This document shows positions 37,636 to 46,036 of a stretch of 64,000 bases of DNA, piece by piece; the first letter of the stretch is position 1; every line of letters starts with the position of its first letter. The DNA is from an uncultured Alphaproteobacteria bacterium (GTDB lineage: Bacteria > Pseudomonadota > Alphaproteobacteria > UBA8366 > GCA-2717185), in assembly GCA_943788635.1 (NCBI GenBank), contig CALSRA010000032.1:1-64000 (forward strand). Reading direction: 5' to 3'. The notes under the pieces are model-generated. The model saw nothing but the letters and a program-made list of their open reading frames with translations. It made no database searches and had not been told where the DNA came from. The position numbers and the translations under genes are program-made.

Positions 37636-38469
37636 TCAGCCGCGCGCCGCCTTTGCCCCCGCATAGAGCACCGAATCCCGGCGTTCGGCATCCACCGCAA
37701 CCGCCGCCATATCCGCCGGATCGAGCCGGGATTTCGGCGGCGGGACGATGCGGAAATTGTTGTAGCGGTCCTCACCGGCGATCAGCGCAACCTCGGTTTC
37801 CGGCCCCGATGACGCTTTCATGGACGGGACGATATAGCGGATGGCGGCGCCGATGCGGCGGTCATTCGTGCGGTTTGGACCGGATGCATGGAACAGGTGG
37901 CCGTGATGCAGCGAGGCCTGCCCGGTCTGCAACGCCGCGTCGACGGCGCTGGCCTCGTCAACCTCGACAGCGATTTCCTGCCCGCGCGTCAGCAGGTTAT
38001 CGTCGGCGAAACTGTCCGCATGGGGCACGATATCCGCGCGATGGCTACCCGGTACGAACCGCATGCAGCCGCTTTCCGATGGCGCCGGGGACAGCGCAAC
38101 CCAGAGCGTGATTTCATCCGCCTGATCCAGCCCCCAATAGGTGAGATCCTGATGCCAGCTGACGAAGCTTGGCGTGTTCGCTTCCTTGATGAACAACCCC
38201 GACCCCCAGAGGATTACATCGGGCCCCAGAATGGCGGTGGCGGCAGCAATCATATTCGGGTGCCGGACCAGCCGGTCGAAGGACGGCAGCAGCCGCGCCG
38301 GATAACCGCGCAGCAGGCGCAGGTGCTGCTTGTCGGCGCGCACCTCGTCCTCGGCCTTTTCCAGATCGGCGCGAATTTCAGCGGCTTCTTCCGCCGACAC
38401 GATGTCGAGCGGGAAAACATAACCGTCGCGGGCATAATCCGCAGCCAGCGTGGGGGTTGATACGTTCAT
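37636..38469 (-). CDS. Phytanoyl-CoA dioxygenase (PhyH) family oxygenase
   Basis: A 277-aa Fe(II)/2-oxoglutarate-dependent dioxygenase. The metal triad is visible as HxD in VSWHQDLTYWG and the distal His in HHGHLFHASGPN, followed by the Arg of RTNDRRIGAAIRYI that binds 2-oxoglutarate. Other family marks are CMRFVPGSHR and YARDGYVFPLD at the N-terminus. ATG 38469 begins the conserved fold. Substrate is unknown; PhyH relatives hydroxylate lipids, amino acids or quaternary amines. The cupin gene follows directly. Confidence 0.92.
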   Translation of the reverse strand: MNVSTPTLAADYARDGYVFPLDIVSAEEAAEIRADLEKAEDEVRADKQHLRLLRGYPARLLPSFDRLVRHPNMIAAATAILGPDVILWGSGLFIKEANTPSFVSWHQDLTYWGLDQADEITLWVALSPAPSESGCMRFVPGSHRADIVPHADSFADDNLLTRGQEIAVEVDEASAVDAALQTGQASLHHGHLFHASGPNRTNDRRIGAAIRYIVPSMKASSGPETEVALIAGEDRYNNFRIVPPPKSRLDPADMAAVAVDAERRDSVLYAGAKAARG

Positions 38470-38653
38470 GGCATGTTTCTCCGGACCCGTTCGGGCCGTG
38501 GCCCAATCACCGGGAAGCTTAACGGCGATGAACCGTGCCCGACAAGTCACCCGACGATAAATTAATGCACCGACAACCGCGAAACTGACAAATACCGCTT
38601 GGTCTAAATCTGTCCCGGGGCAGTAACTGCTAGGCAATTATTATCGCGGCCCA

Positions 38654-39427
38654 TCAAGCCGAGAGGCGGTAGGCAATGCCATCCAGATTTCCCATGGTTA
38701 TCCGGTACCCCTGCTCCAACAGCAATTGTGTCGCCTCGTTTTTCTCTTCTCTGCTCATATTGGCGACTTCAAAATTGATCATACTTGGCTTTATGACATT
38801 GAAATCAATCATCTTCAGGATTTCCAGATCGAAACCTTCGGTATCGATTTGAAGAACGTCCACCTCGCGGCCGTCAGCATGTTTTTCGATAAGGGTTTGG
38901 AATGTGATACTATCAATTGTCGATTCTCGGATACGACTGGCAACATCCGGAATATGCCGTGCCTGGGACTCAACAATGTCCCGCCGGAAAGAGGAAAACT
39001 GGCTCGCCCAACTAAATTCCTCAGGATCGATCTGAACAGTGTAAATGGTCTGTTTTCCGTCCGTCTTTCCAATCGCGACATTCAAAAGTTTAACAGCCGG
39101 ATAGCTGCTGTAATTTTCCTTTAAAACATCAAATACATCCGGCAAGGGCTCAATCATGATCCCTGACCAGCCGTGATCCCGCACATACCTATGGATCGGA
39201 TCACCACGCACACCATCATTGGCGCCGATCTCAACGAAGAAAATATCACTCTTTTTTGACAACAAATTTGTGGCTACAAAGTCAAAATTCAGCCGAAGTT
39301 CGCGCTCATCATCCTTGATGATGGCTGCCGGCTTCCAGCGCAAATCATACGACAGCCTGTTCAGTATTAATTCAACTTGTCGCCATAAATACTTAAAAAT
39401 ACGGAGCACCATTAGCTTATTCTCCAA
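38654..39427 (-). CDS. FkbM-family methyltransferase
   Basis: A 257-aa SAM-dependent methyltransferase. It has the FkbM motif I-like VEIGANDGVRGDPIHRYV, the acidic strand MIEPLPDVFDVL and VDVLQIDTEGFDLEILKMID. FkbM enzymes methylate glycans, polyketides or peptides. The gene is visibly richer in A and T than its neighbours and lies directly beside an IS5-type element at 39459, both pointing to transfer. The N-terminus starts near 39427; a second Met (MVLRIFKYL) five codons on is also possible. Confidence 0.9.
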   Translation of the reverse strand: MENKLMVLRIFKYLWRQVELILNRLSYDLRWKPAAIIKDDERELRLNFDFVATNLLSKKSDIFFVEIGANDGVRGDPIHRYVRDHGWSGIMIEPLPDVFDVLKENYSSYPAVKLLNVAIGKTDGKQTIYTVQIDPEEFSWASQFSSFRRDIVESQARHIPDVASRIRESTIDSITFQTLIEKHADGREVDVLQIDTEGFDLEILKMIDFNVIKPSMINFEVANMSREEKNEATQLLLEQGYRITMGNLDGIAYRLSA

Positions 39428-39458
39428 ATACTTTCTTGCAACATAGCATTTTTATTAA

Positions 39459-40390
39459 GAGTCTGACTCGAAATGATATCCATGTTTTCATGCTCTTGCC
39501 AATCGTCGGGCGAGCAGTTGAATGCTGGCGATCAGGAGCCATGCCTCCGCGCTTTCGATGGTTTCCTCGAAATCTTTGGCGAGACGGCGGTTACGACCGA
39601 GCCAAGCGAAGGTGCGCTCAACCACCCAGCGGCGGGGCAACAATACGAACCCCTTGGCGGCGTCGGAGCGCTTGACGATCTGCACGGTCCACTTCCCAAG
39701 TTTGGCCAGCGCGTCGCGCAACTTCGGTCCCGCGTAACCACCATCGGCGAAAACATGGCGCAACCGGGGAAAGGCGTGGCGTATCGACGCCAACAGCGCG
39801 GGCGCGCCGTCGCGATCCTGGATATCGGCGGCGTGAACCATGACGGCGACCAGAAAGCCGCCTGTGTCGGTCACGATATGACGCTTGCGCCCTTTGACCT
39901 TCTTTCCCGCGTCATAGCCCCGAACACCGCCGCTTTCCGTGGTTTTCACCGTCTGGCTGTCGATCACCCCGGCGGTCGGGCTGGTCGTGCGCCCAGAGGT
40001 TTCCCGCATCGACATCACCAGTTGGCGATTGATGACGTGCAAGGTTCCATCCGAGCGCCAAGCGTAAAAATATCGCTGGATCGTACTGCGTGGCGGAAAT
40101 TCCCGGGGCACCATGCGCCATTGGCAACCGGTGCGCGCCACATAAAAAATCCCATTCACCACTTCTCGAAAATCCGTGGTTCGCGGGCGGCCTAATCGAC
40201 GCGGCGGGGACAATAATGGCGAAATCAAACGCCACTCCTTATCCGTCAAGTCGCTTGCGTAACGAAGGCTCGAACGATCAAACTGCGGGCGGGTGATCTC
40301 AGTCCACATGTTGTGTCTCCTCATTTGCTTCAACACAAACGAGAGAATCACAACTTACTGAAATCACTCAACTCATTTCGGGCCGGACAC
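39459..40390 (-). mobile_element. IS5-family insertion sequence, copy 1 (932 bp)
   Basis: One transposase on the minus strand lies between imperfect 18-bp inverted repeats (14 matches): left GAGTCTGACTCGAAATGA and reverse-complemented right GTGTCCGGCCCGAAATGA. The element appears identical to copy 2 at 44719-45650, exactly 5260 bases away and in the same orientation. Flanking triplets are TAA on the left and TTA on the right; both fit a T-N-A target but do not match each other, so this copy may sit at a rearranged junction. It separates the FkbM gene from the LysR gene. Confidence 0.92.
39488..40309 (-). CDS. IS5-family transposase, copy 1
   Basis: A 273-aa DDE transposase starting MWTEITRPQFDRSSLRYASD. 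The N-terminal DUF4096-like domain holds LTDKEWRLISPLLSPP and CQWRMVPREFPP. Catalytic D are in GVIDSQTVKTTESGG and HVFADGGYAGPKLRD, and the E is in RRWVVERTFAWLGRNRRLAKDFE. The ORF is intact, so the element may be active. An upstream in-frame start would extend it beyond the family N-terminus. Protein identical to copy 2. Confidence 0.95.
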   Translation of the reverse strand: MWTEITRPQFDRSSLRYASDLTDKEWRLISPLLSPPRRLGRPRTTDFREVVNGIFYVARTGCQWRMVPREFPPRSTIQRYFYAWRSDGTLHVINRQLVMSMRETSGRTTSPTAGVIDSQTVKTTESGGVRGYDAGKKVKGRKRHIVTDTGGFLVAVMVHAADIQDRDGAPALLASIRHAFPRLRHVFADGGYAGPKLRDALAKLGKWTVQIVKRSDAAKGFVLLPRRWVVERTFAWLGRNRRLAKDFEETIESAEAWLLIASIQLLARRLARA

Positions 40391-40572
40391 TTAGACCTAC
40401 AAAGTAACTGTGATCGCAGGCCACCGTCACGGCAAGCTGACCCGATCAAACCCCTTTTGCGTTCGCGAAGAATGCGCAACGGCATGTTTCATTATCCTTG
40501 TACACGGCTTATTCAGGTTTGCCATCACCGCAGCAACTTGAATTCTGTTCAGTTCCGCCCCATCCTTGCCCC

Positions 40573-41493
40573 ATGGCTATTGCTGCAAAACCGATCCCGT
40601 CCTTTGCCGCGCTGCGTGCCTTTCACGCGGTGGCGACGCATGACCGCTACCGGGACGCGGCGGCGACGCTGGGTATCACGGAATCAGCGGTCAGCCATCA
40701 GGTGCGCAAGCTGGAAAAATTCCTGCAGACGGCGCTGATCGACCGGTCCGGGCCGCGCGCCGCATTGACCGATACCGGGCGGCGCTATTTCGAACAGATC
40801 GACCCTGCGATCCGCCAGATTCAAGTGGCAACCGAAGCGCTGCAGCCCGCCAGCGGACGCAGTACCGTGCGGCTGACCCTGCCACCCTCGCTGGCGGCGG
40901 CCTGGCTGATCCCGAAGCTGGGAGCGTTCGAGGCGGAAAGCCCGAATATCGACCTGCAGATCATCACCACCACGCGGGTCGTCGACCTGCGGCGCGATCA
41001 GGTCGACATGGCAATCCGGCTGGGCAAAGGGCAATGGCCGGGCGTCGAAGCCGAATTTTTACTCGGTGAAACCGCAATGCCCGTCTGTGCGCCTAGCTAT
41101 CTGGAACAGCTTGCCGGCAAGGCGGATGCCGACACAACGCCGACACTGGCCGGCGCGCGGTTGATCATCAATGGCAGTTTTCCGGCGGAATGGGAGGAGT
41201 GGTCCCATGCCCGTGGCTTGCCGACCCCCGATACCAAGGGCGCGATCACGCTGGATTCGATTGCCCAGGTGCTGCAGGCCGTGGAAAGCGGCCACGGCAT
41301 GGCGATGGGCCGGCGGCCATTGGTCGATGACTGGCTGACGCGCGGCGCGCTGATCGCCCCCTTCGGGGAGGCCGACCCGACCGGGGCGGGCTATTACCTG
41401 TGCCGCGCCGCCGGGCAGGCACCGACCGCCGCAACCCGGCGGCTGGAACGCTGGCTGCAATCCGTCGCCGGTCCACAACCCCTATCGACTTGA
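40573..41493 (+). CDS. LysR-family transcriptional regulator (GcvA-like)
   Basis: A 306-aa regulator. The N-terminal helix-turn-helix reads FAALRAFHAVATHDRYRDAAATLGITESAVSHQVRKLE, and the substrate-binding domain has TVRLTLPPSLAAAWLIPKLGAF and VDMAIRLGKGQWPG, as in the GcvA/AmpR branch. ATG 40573 fits the family N-terminus; no strong ribosome-binding site is seen, and the in-frame start at 40498 would add unrelated residues. The CmcJ-like gene starts 112 bp downstream on the same strand and could be its target, although LysR targets are more often divergent. Confidence 0.92.
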   Translation: MAIAAKPIPSFAALRAFHAVATHDRYRDAAATLGITESAVSHQVRKLEKFLQTALIDRSGPRAALTDTGRRYFEQIDPAIRQIQVATEALQPASGRSTVRLTLPPSLAAAWLIPKLGAFEAESPNIDLQIITTTRVVDLRRDQVDMAIRLGKGQWPGVEAEFLLGETAMPVCAPSYLEQLAGKADADTTPTLAGARLIINGSFPAEWEEWSHARGLPTPDTKGAITLDSIAQVLQAVESGHGMAMGRRPLVDDWLTRGALIAPFGEADPTGAGYYLCRAAGQAPTAATRRLERWLQSVAGPQPLST

Positions 41494-41605
41494 ATAAAAT
41501 TCATGTCGTCCTGAAGCGAAGTCGCTGGAATTGCGGGGCGGCTTGCCCCATTTTCTGCTGCAACGGATGGTCGCGGCACGGCCCGACCCGAACAGGAGAT
41601 ACGAC

Positions 41606-42454
41606 ATGACCCAGTTAGCTGGCGAACGGCCCGCGGTCCGGCAGGAAGTCCAGTCCTCGCTGACCTTCATCAAACCGCAGGACACCAAGCCTTACTTCAA
41701 CAGTTCCGCGCTGACGGGCGGCGCGCCCGAAGTGTTTTTCGAAACCGAACGGCGCAATGTCACGGTCGAGGATATGCGCCCGGTCGCGGACACGCTGTCG
41801 CTCGACGTTCAGGGCTTCGAACTGATGACCTACCCCACCGCTGTTGACGACCTGTATGACGACGAAGCGGTCGACACCGCCTATGCCGAAGAACTAAAGG
41901 CGCTGCTGACCGAGCATATGGGCGCAACTTCGGTGCATATCTTTGATGTCACCCGGCGTTCGGATGGCGGCGCCGGTGCGCCGAACCGGGACGGGCTGCG
42001 TGGCCCGGCCGACCGCGTGCATGTGGATTACACCGTCAAGAGCGGCCCGCAGCGGACCCGCGACGTGCTGGGCGATGCAGAAGCCGAACGCCTGGTTAAA
42101 GCCGGCGCCCGCATCGCGCAGGTCAACGTGTGGCGCCCGATCAAGGGCCCGGTGAAGCGTTCGCCGCTGGCGCTGGCCGATGCCTCCAGCGTGAAACCCA
42201 ATGAGCTGGTCGCAACCGATCAGGTCTTCCCGGACCGGGTCGGTGAAATCTACAACGTCGCCCATGCCTGGACACAGCGCTGGTACTATGCCGCCGATAT
42301 GGAACGCGACGAGGTGATCCTGATCAAGGGCTGGGATAGCGACGACCAGCGCGCCCGCTTTGCACCGCATGGCGCCTTCGTACTGCCGAATACCGAAGAC
42401 GCCCCGGCCCGCGAAAGCATCGAGGTCCGCACGCTGGTCGTGTTTGAAAAATAG
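41606..42454 (+). CDS. CmcJ/NvfI-family oxidoreductase-like protein
   Basis: A 282-aa protein resembling the CmcJ/NvfI family (fungal and bacterial secondary-metabolism enzymes related to 2-oxoglutarate oxygenases). Recognisable parts are DRVHVDYTVKSGPQRTRD (candidate HxD metal site), VNVWRPIKGPVKRSPLALADASS and WYYAADMERDEVILIKGWDSD, with RFAPHGAFVLP (distal His). AACAGGAGATACGAC gives a good ribosome-binding site before ATG 41606. A strong terminator follows 27 bp after the stop. Reaction unknown; hydroxylation of a small acid is a reasonable guess. Confidence 0.85.
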   Translation: MTQLAGERPAVRQEVQSSLTFIKPQDTKPYFNSSALTGGAPEVFFETERRNVTVEDMRPVADTLSLDVQGFELMTYPTAVDDLYDDEAVDTAYAEELKALLTEHMGATSVHIFDVTRRSDGGAGAPNRDGLRGPADRVHVDYTVKSGPQRTRDVLGDAEAERLVKAGARIAQVNVWRPIKGPVKRSPLALADASSVKPNELVATDQVFPDRVGEIYNVAHAWTQRWYYAADMERDEVILIKGWDSDDQRARFAPHGAFVLPNTEDAPARESIEVRTLVVFEK

Positions 42455-42481
42455 ACCCGATGGCAAAGCCCGAATCGATCA

Positions 42482-42518
42482 GGGCCGATGGTACCGCTTC
42501 CCGCGATGCCATCGGCCC
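42482..42518 (+). terminator. Rho-independent terminator
   Basis: GGGCCGATGG (42482-42491) pairs perfectly with CCATCGGCCC (42509-42518) around a 17-base loop and is followed by TTTTCC. It ends the LysR/CmcJ-like transcription unit. Confidence 0.85.
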
Positions 42519-42543
42519 TTTTCCATTATATCGCCTGAACCAG

Positions 42544-42820
42544 GCTCGGGATTTGTTGTCGTTTCCGCAAACCGTCGTCGCAGATTGAATCAATCTGCTC
42601 GGGATTTGTTGTCGTTTCCGCAAACCGTCGTCGCAGATTGAATCAATCTGCTCGGGATTTGTTGCCATTTCCGCAAATCGTCGTCGCAGATTGAATCAAT
42701 CTGCTCGGGACTTGTTGTCGTTTCCGCAAACCGTCGTCGCAGATTGAATCAATCCGCTCGGGATTTGTTGTCGTTTCCGCAAACCGTCGTCGCAGATTGA
42801 ATCAATCTGCTCGGGATTTG
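42544..42820. repeat. 53-bp tandem repeat array (five full copies plus 12 bp)
   Basis: A unit starting GCTCGGGATTTGTTGTCG recurs at 42544, 42597, 42650, 42703 and 42756, exactly 53 bp apart, with a partial sixth at 42809-42820. Copies differ at only a few positions (for example GTTGCCATTTCC in copy 3 and AATCCGC after copy 4). Each contains the near-perfect palindrome AGATTGAATCAATCT (7-base arms around one A). The period is not a multiple of three, so it does not encode a peptide repeat, and there are no unique spacers, so it is not CRISPR. The array ends two bases before the stop of the SDR gene and starts 25 bases after the terminator stem. Confidence 0.95.
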
Positions 42821-42822
42821 CT

Positions 42823-43665
42823 TTAATCGTCGGGCCAGATCACCGTCGATGCCGCGAGTTCCGGCCAGCCGATCGGCGATCCCGCGATGGCTGCCGCTTC
42901 GGCATCGGGCAGCGATTCATCCCACCGACCGCCGATAAAGCGCTGGCCCGTGACCTTGTCCGCATCGCGCGAACACAGCCACGCAACCGGCGGGCCCATC
43001 ACGCCGGGGCGTAACATCTTCGCCGTATCCATCCCGGCCTCCTTGGCGATGAACGCGGTATCGGTCGGTCCACCGGGCACCACCACATTGACGGTAATAC
43101 CGGTACCGTCCAGTTCCTGCGCCCAGGCCGACGAGCCCGCTTCCAGCGCCGCCTTGCTGGCGCCATAGGGCATGTTGCGCAGCATGGTGAAGAAGCTTGT
43201 CGTCACATTGATGATACGGCCCCAGCCGCGTTCCTTCATGCCCGGCAGTGCCGCGCGCATCATCTGCACCGGTCCCTCGGTGTTGACCGACATGAACTTG
43301 CCCCAGACTTCCGGCGTCAGTTCTTCGATGGTCAGCAGGTTCTTTTCGCCGTCGGGGCGGATCTTGCTGGCACCGAAACCGGCATTGTTGACCAGAACAT
43401 CGACCTGCCCGAACGCATCAGACACCTTGCCAACCGTGATTTCGCAATCGCCCGGATTCGCCACATCACCACCAAGCGCGAGCACACCATTGGTGCCGGC
43501 TTCCTGATTGATCGCCTCCGCCGCACGCGCTGCCGCATCACCATCGATATCCATCAACGCCAGCCGATGGCCATCCCTGATCATCCGCCGTGCCATCGCC
43601 TGCCCGATTCCACCAGCACCGCCGGTGATAATCGCCACCCGTATATTTGTCTGCTCGCTCGCCAT
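42823..43665 (-). CDS. SDR-family oxidoreductase
   Basis: A 280-aa classical short-chain dehydrogenase. The cofactor motif is TGGAGGIGQAMA, the acidic LMDID suggests NAD, NNAGFG follows, Ser lies in NVTTSFF and the catalytic YxxxK is YGASK. The C-terminal extension (FIGGRWDESLPDAEAAA) is longer than average. ATG 43665 has GGAGG at a good distance; the in-frame start at 43695 is less likely. Its stop abuts the tandem-repeat array. It is divergent from the CHAT lipoprotein gene. Substrate unknown. Confidence 0.92.
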   Translation of the reverse strand: MASEQTNIRVAIITGGAGGIGQAMARRMIRDGHRLALMDIDGDAAARAAEAINQEAGTNGVLALGGDVANPGDCEITVGKVSDAFGQVDVLVNNAGFGASKIRPDGEKNLLTIEELTPEVWGKFMSVNTEGPVQMMRAALPGMKERGWGRIINVTTSFFTMLRNMPYGASKAALEAGSSAWAQELDGTGITVNVVVPGGPTDTAFIAKEAGMDTAKMLRPGVMGPPVAWLCSRDADKVTGQRFIGGRWDESLPDAEAAAIAGSPIGWPELAASTVIWPDD

Positions 43666-44718
43666 CGTATCCGTTCCTCCCTGAATGCCGTTCATCGGAA
43701 GATTACAGGAACGCGCCGGTGATTTTCCAGTACAGCACGCCGCCCATTCGGCGAAAAATTCGCCACCTCCCTTCGATGAAGAAATCCGGCGCTTTGCAAT
43801 TCATCGCACCAGCCCTTAACCTCGAGCCCTCAAGGTCGGCCGAGTTCCATGGCACTAGCGGACAATGCCCGTTCGCGAACGAGGCAACCGGCGCTGACGT
43901 TGGCAACCAGGAGCGCAGCCCCATGCAACCGCGGACAGCATCCCAAACACCTGACACACTCAATTCAGTCTCTTGTCGAAACCGCCAGACCAGCCGCAGG
44001 ATATTGCTTGTTTCGCTTCTGGCGGCAGTTGGCCTTGCGTTACCCGGCTGTCAGACAAATTCCCCCGGCGGCAGTTCGGGCGCACCAAAGGCTATTTCCC
44101 TTGAGGAAGCGAAGGCCATTACCGCCCAGTTCAAGACGACCTCCTACGTTCCGCCCAACAGGTCAATAGACGATATCCGGCGCGTCCTTCGTTCGCCCCG
44201 CAAACAGCCTGCTGACTGTACCGCAGTACAGTCGGAACGGCGCTACGAATTGAACATTGTTCTCGGCAGCGTCGGCGACACTTCGATGAGAGCCGAAGGG
44301 AAGGCAGATTCCGTCCGGGGCATCGTCGATCGGGAAATGCAGCGCGGCCAGTTCAAGAATATGGAATCGCTGCTGGAGGAGGCGATCGAGAAAACCTCCC
44401 GGGGCGAGGAGGAATGGGACCGCTATTACGCAACATCACACGCAACGTTCCGGATCCTGCTGTCGCAGATTCACCTGGCAACCGGAGATACCGAACAGGC
44501 ACTGAAAATGCTCGATTTGGCGGAGCAGGAACTCAACAGCACATATTCATCACGGGATAATGCGCTACGATCCGCGCGCAAGAATTCCGCCAGACAAGCG
44601 CTCACCCCGCTGGTTTTAGCCTATCGGAATCAGATCGAGGGCAATCACGAGATTGCCGAAGCCAATCTCCGTACCGCTGTAAACAACCGATTCCACCTCG
44701 GCTACAATATATCCCTAA

Positions 44719-45650
44719 GAGTCTGACTCGAAATGATATCCATGTTTTCATGCTCTTGCCAATCGTCGGGCGAGCAGTTGAATGCTGGCGATCAGGAGCC
44801 ATGCCTCCGCGCTTTCGATGGTTTCCTCGAAATCTTTGGCGAGACGGCGGTTACGACCGAGCCAAGCGAAGGTGCGCTCAACCACCCAGCGGCGGGGCAA
44901 CAATACGAACCCCTTGGCGGCGTCGGAGCGCTTGACGATCTGCACGGTCCACTTCCCAAGTTTGGCCAGCGCGTCGCGCAACTTCGGTCCCGCGTAACCA
45001 CCATCGGCGAAAACATGGCGCAACCGGGGAAAGGCGTGGCGTATCGACGCCAACAGCGCGGGCGCGCCGTCGCGATCCTGGATATCGGCGGCGTGAACCA
45101 TGACGGCGACCAGAAAGCCGCCTGTGTCGGTCACGATATGACGCTTGCGCCCTTTGACCTTCTTTCCCGCGTCATAGCCCCGAACACCGCCGCTTTCCGT
45201 GGTTTTCACCGTCTGGCTGTCGATCACCCCGGCGGTCGGGCTGGTCGTGCGCCCAGAGGTTTCCCGCATCGACATCACCAGTTGGCGATTGATGACGTGC
45301 AAGGTTCCATCCGAGCGCCAAGCGTAAAAATATCGCTGGATCGTACTGCGTGGCGGAAATTCCCGGGGCACCATGCGCCATTGGCAACCGGTGCGCGCCA
45401 CATAAAAAATCCCATTCACCACTTCTCGAAAATCCGTGGTTCGCGGGCGGCCTAATCGACGCGGCGGGGACAATAATGGCGAAATCAAACGCCACTCCTT
45501 ATCCGTCAAGTCGCTTGCGTAACGAAGGCTCGAACGATCAAACTGCGGGCGGGTGATCTCAGTCCACATGTTGTGTCTCCTCATTTGCTTCAACACAAAC
45601 GAGAGAATCACAACTTACTGAAATCACTCAACTCATTTCGGGCCGGACAC
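44719..45650 (-). mobile_element. IS5-family insertion sequence, copy 2 (932 bp)
   Basis: Same length, ends and orientation as copy 1, with no difference that I can see. It is flanked by TAA on both sides (44716-44718 and 45651-45653), a three-base target duplication of T-N-A type as in the IS1031 group. Removing the element and one TAA restores the CHAT gene's frame, which fixes the borders. Identity to copy 1 implies recent transposition. Confidence 0.95.
44748..45569 (-). CDS. IS5-family transposase, copy 2
   Basis: Intact 273-aa DDE transposase, protein identical to the copy at 39488-40309, with the same catalytic D, D and E blocks (GVIDSQ, FADGGY, VVERTF). Encoded opposite to the CHAT gene that it interrupts. 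Confidence 0.95.
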   Translation of the reverse strand: MWTEITRPQFDRSSLRYASDLTDKEWRLISPLLSPPRRLGRPRTTDFREVVNGIFYVARTGCQWRMVPREFPPRSTIQRYFYAWRSDGTLHVINRQLVMSMRETSGRTTSPTAGVIDSQTVKTTESGGVRGYDAGKKVKGRKRHIVTDTGGFLVAVMVHAADIQDRDGAPALLASIRHAFPRLRHVFADGGYAGPKLRDALAKLGKWTVQIVKRSDAAKGFVLLPRRWVVERTFAWLGRNRRLAKDFEETIESAEAWLLIASIQLLARRLARA

Positions 45651-46020
45651 TAAGTGAGCTACAATCGAAAACCGGCCAGAACCTGCTGCTGCAGGGCCGC
45701 GTTACGGAAGCGGAGTACGAAATAAGGGAGGCCTGGCACAGCGAGTACGAAATATTAGAATACACGCCACACAAGCTCTTTTCGGCGAACCTCGCCTTGC
45801 CGACGCGGCAGCTTGCGGAAATTTTCCTCCTCCAGAACCGGCTGGAAGACGCAAAATACCTGTCTGAAATTGCCGTGGATATGTACGAGGTCGATTGCGT
45901 CGCCGCGGATTCCGTTGGGCTCGCACAGGCGATCCACACACTGGCACAGATTCAGGCAGCGCGATCCGATTGGGGCGGTATTCTGTCCAAATTCGAGGAA
46001 ATGCGGCAGCGGCTGGACGG

Positions 46021-46036
46021 CGAGCCGGCGAGCCGG
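46021..46036 (+). repeat. 8-bp tandem duplication causing a frameshift
   Basis: CGAGCCGG occurs twice without a gap. Dropping one copy restores the reading frame of the CHAT protein (GEPEAFERLYG); with both copies the upstream frame runs out at 46351. Replication slippage is the likely origin. Unlike the other frameshifts in the window it is not a single-base homopolymer change. Confidence 0.85.

Noticed and set aside
42544..42820. Possible CRISPR array
   Set aside because: The 53-bp units are directly abutting with no variable spacers and no cas gene is nearby; it is a simple tandem repeat.
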